From: Entophlyctis helioformis
Lineage: Eukaryota; Chytridiomycota; Chytridiomycetes; Chytridiales; Chytriomycetaceae
DNA: 11,850 nucleotides
Assembly: GCA_025526915.1 (NCBI GenBank)
Contig: JAHLKH010000450.1
Coordinates: 1-11,850 of the forward strand
Direction of reading: 5' to 3'
Positions 8,144-11,850 of the stretch are shown piece by piece. Made by a program: the position numbers and the translations under genes. The notes below the pieces were generated by a model. It was not told the origin of the DNA. It searched no databases and saw only the letters and a program-made list of their open reading frames with translations. The first letter of the stretch is position 1; each line of letters begins with the position of its first letter.

Positions 8144-8523
8144 GGGGTGCTGCAGGTTCGTTCAAGTGGCATGTCGTCGGTGTTGGCCGTGAGCGGCATG
8201 GCGTGTGTGTGCGTGCAAGCGTCAGTTTCAGCTTGGCAGAGTGACAGCCAGCCGGGCAGACAGGCAGACAGACAGCCGCACAGACAGCAACGCACGTCGT
8301 CGAGGAACTTGGTGATGTCGTAGACCTTGCCGTCGATGATCATCCAGAGGTCCTTGCGGGTGTCTTTGTGATTGGCGGCAAAGAATCCGTCGTCGCTTGT
8401 GCCGCTTTTGACGCTCGCCTGCACACACTCGGGCAGCAGCAATCGCACAACGACAACGACGACAACGACGACGACGATGCAGCGGCACCATCGCCAGAGC
8501 CTGTCGGCCTCGTCCATCGCCAC
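8144..8523 (-). pseudogene. Truncated cytochrome b5-domain gene
   Basis: Read on the minus strand, the exon ending at 8296 encodes 'NHKDTRKDLWMIIDGKVYD' and then 'ITKFLDD', the N-terminal half of a cytochrome b5 haem domain. A phase-0 intron follows, 8295-8150 (donor GTGCGT, acceptor CCTGCAG, 146 nt). The next exon begins CACCCC (His-Pro), exactly the 'HP' of the haem-binding HPGG motif, and the b5 sequence then stops at about 8144, where gypsy integrase begins. The first haem-ligand His is thus kept, while the rest of the fold and the second His are lost. The 5' limit is uncertain: the valine-rich stretch (near 8440-8480, GAC/AAC repeats on the other strand) may be intronic, with an acceptor GTGTGTGCAG at 8419, or the ATG may be at 8523. 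Probably a dead gene, divergent from the DENND11-like gene. Confidence 0.8.
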
Positions 8524-8610
8524 GGCTGCCGATCCGTCTGCGCCGCATCCACTCGCGCCGCCGTCTGTGCTGCCTGCTGCCGCCGCCGTGAGTCTGCCTG
8601 TCTGCCTGTC
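8361..8610. repeat. Segmental duplicate, copy 2 (cytochrome b5 5' region)
   Basis: This is the partner of 11-250 in direct orientation, about 8.35 kb away. It contains the AAC/GAC trinucleotide tract near 8447-8478 and ends in an imperfect CTGT/CTGC tract (8590-8645). Unlike copy 1, the b5 coding sequence continues on the minus strand beyond the end of the similarity (toward 8296). The two copies therefore flank the whole LRR gene plus gypsy fragment. Confidence 0.85.
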
Positions 8611-8676
8611 CGCCCGTCAGCCTGTCTGTCCGCCTGTCCATCTGTCAACGTCCAGCGCCTCCTGTCGTCGCCGACG

Positions 8677-8684
8677 TATAAGAA
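8677..8684 (+). promoter_or_regulatory. TATA box of the DENND11-like gene
   Basis: TATAAGAA lies 50-57 bp upstream of the ATG at 8734, a usual spacing for a short 5' UTR. It falls just outside the duplicated segment, so it belongs to the + strand gene. Confidence 0.6.
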
Positions 8685-8733
8685 GCAACCCAGCGCTGAC
8701 AGCCCACAACACCAGCAGGACGACTCGCTCATC

Positions 8734-10899
8734 ATGATCAACCGCAAGGCCCGCTTCCTGTCGCTGGCATCGCCGCCCTCGTCCAAGCGCCAGTCGCTCG
8801 ACCTCCCTCGCCGCCCTGCGCCGTCTGGCTTGTGAGTCTCTCGATCTGCCCTGCCGTCCTGCCGCCGCCGCCACCGCCCGAGATTAACGCCGCATTCCTC
8901 TGCGACAGCATACCGTCTGATCTGGCCTACGCAAGCAACCACAACAGCCACAGCCAGGATCGCACAGCTGGCTCGCTCATTGCCGTCTTTGTCGTGAGTC
9001 CACTGCCGTCCCTCCCTCGCCCCATGCAGACGCCGACTCACCAAGCGTCAATCATTGCACAGTGCCATTTCAACACAGTCCAAGGCAACGTCATCGAGTT
9101 CCAGTATCCTCCCACTGCGCCGATCGCCGGCGTCGAGTACAAGTCCATCCCAAGCGGTGCTCACGCCGTCGCCAAAGACGTAGTTTTCTTCTCATCGCCA
9201 GCCGCACCTGGATCGCAGACGCTGTGCTATGGCGTTGCGTGTCTCGAGAACGTGGCTCTGAGTGCCGACCATGCGGCCGGCGAGCGCGGCGCACGTATCA
9301 AGGCTGTGGGCCTACTCGCCACCAGCCACGTCGCGCTGCACAACCACCTGGCGTTCCTGCGCGTCCAGACTGCGAGATTCGTGCGCAATCTCGGCACGAC
9401 GGCCGAGCTGCGTGCTTACTTTACCAAGCACTGTGTTCCGGCCTTGCCTGTTCTCGACCTGGCTGAATCCATGTCGCTGGCTCAGCTGCAGATTGGCCAT
9501 CCTGCTGCTCATCTATCGTCGTTTGTGCGGTCGTTCGAGTCCAAGATCTTTGTTCTCTGGAAGCATGTGCGTATCCTGCTCTCTTTGCTGTACCACGCAG
9601 CCGTGGCTGACTCTGTTGCGTCCAGGCACTCCTCCAAAAGCGCATCCTCTTCTTTGGCAATCCGCCAACCGAGCGGACATGCCACAATGGTGGGTGGATG
9701 CGTCATGTGTACCTTGCTCATGCGTGTGGACAACTAATGCCAATACAAAACAGTCTTTTGCACGCTCTTACTCGCTCTCCACTCGGCGTCTCCAAGATTC
9801 CAAGTGCACTCTAATCCGCTTTTTTTCACCAATGTTGCCGACATTGACAGCCTCTTGTCAATGCGATCCTACGTTGCCTGTAAGCGAGTCTTTGTGATCA
9901 GCCAACAAACACTTTACCAACACCGCTTTCGTCCAACACACGCACAGGCACGACAGAGGCCATTTTTGGCACCAAGCCATCGCTGTTTGACCTCTACATT
10001 GACGGACACAAGATGAACCCGTCCCGCGTGATGGGCCCAAAGGCATCGCGTGCTGGCAGCGACCTCGCCATCTCCACGGCCAACGACACGGATCTCGAGC
10101 GGTACATCACCCTCAAGCGCGTCATCAAGAACGGGTTCCTTGATGACGATTCTGTCCCTGGCGTGCCCCGGCTTGCTGTTATGCCTGCATCCAGCCGTCG
10201 CCGTGGCATCGACGACGTGGCATCACATCCGTCAAGTCCCGAACCACAAGAGTCCAATGGCGGGCCGCCGTCTTCTGCAGGGTCGTTTACCCGTCTGCGA
10301 TCAATGCGCATGTCGCTGGCCATGGCCAAGGCCAAACTCCGCAAATGGGCAGGCGGCATCAAGCCCAGCAGCCCGGCATCGCCAACCACGTCTTCCATGT
10401 CGCCGTCATCGCCGCTATCGCAGTCGCCACCCAGATCGTCCCGGCTGTCCATGACGTTTTCCAAACCGCCGCCACAGCCACCGGCTCGCACTTCGCACAA
10501 CAGCGATGCCGACGACACTGACGTCGAACCGTCGACGACATCTCCGAGCCGCTCTTCAACGCCGCACTCTCTGACGAGCAGCTCGTTGACAAGACGGCCC
10601 GGCTCATCGAGTTCTTTGACCGGCTCAACACCAGTCTGTTCCTGACGCTCGAGACCATCGAGCGGTCCGGCGACCCTATCCTGCGGTCCTGCCGGATCCG
10701 CAACCTTCTCCAGCTGCACCCGGCGCACGACCTGCCGTTCCTGCAGAGTCTGGTTGCTGTGTACAAGATTGCCATTGTCGTTGACACGGTATCGGCGAAA
10801 CCGGCCATGCCAGTCTCTGACAAATCAATCGGCGGCAGTATCGGCCGGTCGCGTATCCGATGCGAGTGCTGTCTGGCTGTCATGGCCGCCATGTCGTGA
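8734..10899 (+). CDS. DENND11/LCHN-family (DUF2347) DENN protein, with one frame break
   Basis: Exons read: 8734-8831, 8909-8993, 9063-9566, 9626-9689, 9754-9879, 9948 to about 10520-10545, then about 10549-10899; total near 600 residues. The introns (59-77 nt) are GT-AG and join in frame. Family blocks in order: 'IAVFVCHFN', 'GNVIEFQYP', 'VEYKSIPSGAH', 'ERGARIKAVGLL', 'FESKIFVLWKHALLQKRI', 'LFFGNPP', 'PLFFTNVADIDSLLS', 'SYVACTTEAIF' and the C-terminal 'FFDRLNTSLFL'. This matches animal LCHN/DENND11 and yeast Anr2-type proteins, DENN-like factors tied to Rab/membrane traffic; the exact substrate is unknown. A Ser/Pro-rich insert (about 10140-10510) makes it longer than the animal protein (about 450 residues). 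The C-terminal part lies in a different frame from the insert, through an unusual intron or an indel. The stop at 10897 assumes no further intron after 10787 (a GTATCG donor is possible). Confidence 0.85.
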
Positions 10900-11463
10900 C
10901 TGCTGTATCCTGTGTCCGCGCATTGCCGCCCAAATAGATGTTGTCCAATCACGCAGTCCAGATCGACGCGTTCATGTGCCTGGGTCGCGTTTTGGTGGCG
11001 CGCCACCAACCATGAATCAATCATTGCCAATCTCCGACTCCGACACAGAGATTTGATCACCTGTGGCAGTCGCATCAACACGCACACGCACATGCACGGC
11101 CGCTGCGTCTGCTATAAAGAGAGCCGTGGCCCTGCTGTGGTTGCTCGACCATCCACATACACTGATACATTTTAGACCAGGCTCCTAGCCGCTCCTTGCC
11201 CTCTGCAGCACACCCTTGCCCGTCGACAACGCAACCCCATACACGCACACGCTCCACGCACGCACACAACTACTGCAAGACGCCATGGCCATTCTCAAAC
11301 TCCTCTTCGTTCTACTTGAACAACAACACCCAACAACCCACACAGCACATCGGGCGAGCGCGTTCCAGCAGCCAGCCCTGCTGGCCACGGTCGCAGCGGT
11401 TCAGGCGGAAACAGCCAGCCCGGCAACACTGGCCGCCATAACCGCGACGCCACGGCAGCGACC
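10900..11463. other. Intergenic region between the DENND11-like gene and the next gene
   Basis: No convincing gene is seen. The first part may hold the real 3' end of the DENND11-like gene if a further intron is used. The second part carries a TATA box and a C/A-rich leader (ACGCACAC runs near 11070-11090 and 11240-11270). Frame 1 is open from just after a TGA near 11319 into the coding region at 11464, with a Gly/Ser/Asn-rich stretch, so an upstream coding exon or a longer first exon is possible. Confidence 0.4.
11113..11118 (+). promoter_or_regulatory. TATA box of the right-edge gene
   Basis: A consensus TATAAA lies in GC-rich context, 351 bp upstream of ATG 11464 and 172 bp upstream of another ATG at 11285. 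The long distance suggests a 5'-UTR intron or an upstream first exon. Confidence 0.45.
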
Positions 11464-11850
11464 ATGATTGTCGACGACACGGCCGACCTCGCTCGCACCA
11501 CATTTGCACACAGCGGCCCCGCACATCCGCGGTCTCGCTCCGAGACAGACAAGGACTCGGCCAGCCCCAGCAGCCGTCTGCTGTCGTCCATGTTCGACAC
11601 CACCGACGCTGCTGACACCCATGCTGACAAACACGGCCGTCGTGTCCACGCAAACCACGTCGACTCCGACTCCACCGACACGGAGCTGTCGCTCATTGAT
11701 CTCGCGTCCGGCGACGCACCGTCGTCCTCGTCGTCGTCGCTGCGGCCACGGTCCCCGTCTCTGCGGTCGTCCCTCCTTGCCGTCACATCCACCATCAAGT
11801 CCAAGCTCGCCGCCCGCTCATCTTCTGGCAAGTCGCTGCCGTTGTTTGAC
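11464..11850 (+). CDS. Unrecognised Ser-rich protein, partial (runs off the right edge)
   Basis: From ATG 11464 the frame stays open for 129 codons to the end of the window. It begins MIVDDTADLARTTF and includes 'SPSSRLLSSMFD', 'DSDSTDTELSLIDLASGD', a run of serines, and a basic 'STIKSKLAARSSSGK' stretch near the edge. It has the acidic/Ser-rich composition of a disordered regulatory N-terminus, with strongly G/C-ending codons like the DENND11-like gene. I do not recognise a family. The start is uncertain because the frame is open upstream to about 11320, and the true first exon may lie nearer the TATA box. A long minus-strand frame over the same bases is a shadow. Confidence 0.55.
   Translation, partial: MIVDDTADLARTTFAHSGPAHPRSRSETDKDSASPSSRLLSSMFDTTDAADTHADKHGRRVHANHVDSDSTDTELSLIDLASGDAPSSSSSSLRPRSPSLRSSLLAVTSTIKSKLAARSSSGKSLPLFD

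Noticed and set aside
7953..8323. Continuation of the long + strand frame past the integrase
   Set aside because: After the 1-nt deletion near 7950 the true integrase motifs move to the next frame, and past 8143 the sequence is cytochrome b5 intron and exon on the other strand.
8440..8490. Poly-valine stretch as a membrane anchor of the cytochrome b5 protein
   Set aside because: It comes from a GAC/AAC trinucleotide tract that varies between the two duplicate copies, and an acceptor lies just downstream on the minus strand, so it is more likely intronic or untranslated.
11295..11831. 178-codon minus-strand frame at the right edge
   Set aside because: The + strand frame from 11464 is open to the edge with a sensible Ser/acidic composition and an upstream TATA box; the minus frame has no family motif.

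Overview
This is a eukaryotic nuclear window. The genes are split by many short GT-AG introns (mostly 59-82 nt) with CTGAC-like branch points close to the acceptor. The flanks are GC-rich, and a broken Ty3/gypsy retroelement is present. Gene density, intron style, a DENND11/LCHN-family gene and a Ty3/gypsy integrase fit an early-diverging (zoosporic, chytrid-like) fungus best. That placement is an inference, not a demonstration.

Layout, left to right. (1) Positions 11-250 hold a duplicated segment, seen again at 8361-8610, that carries the 5' part of a cytochrome b5-like gene on the minus strand. (2) Positions 510-6771 (+) hold one large gene that I rebuilt as 31 exons encoding about 1346 residues. 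Its parts are a Ser/Pro-rich leader, a long all-helical domain ending in a 'VPIPGLP' segment as in MLKL_NTD-like domains, a protein-kinase fold whose catalytic residues are lost, and a solenoid of 24 leucine-rich repeats with a short acidic tail. Almost every repeat is its own 69-nt, phase-2 exon. (3) Positions 6971-8142 (+) are an internal Ty3/gypsy fragment (RNase H plus most of the integrase) with a 1-nt frameshift. It is fused directly to (4) a truncated cytochrome b5 gene (minus strand, 8144 to about 8418 or 8523), broken inside its HPGG haem motif. (5) A DENND11/LCHN (DUF2347) gene runs from 8734 to about 10899 (+), with a TATA box and one unresolved frame change. (6) From 11464 an unrecognised Ser-rich coding region, with a TATA box about 350 bp upstream, runs off the right edge.

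The most interesting item is the 510-6771 gene. It joins a putative membrane-active helical bundle, a pseudokinase relay and a variable LRR sensor in one cytosolic polypeptide: an MLKL-like executor wired to an LRR ligand-binding array. Every LRR exon can be skipped without frame loss, every retained LRR intron gives an in-frame stop, and the variable residues sit on the predicted concave face. Together these features suggest an evolvable, splice-diversifiable intracellular recognition or cell-death receptor. The architecture is read directly from the sequence; the immune or cell-death role is inference.
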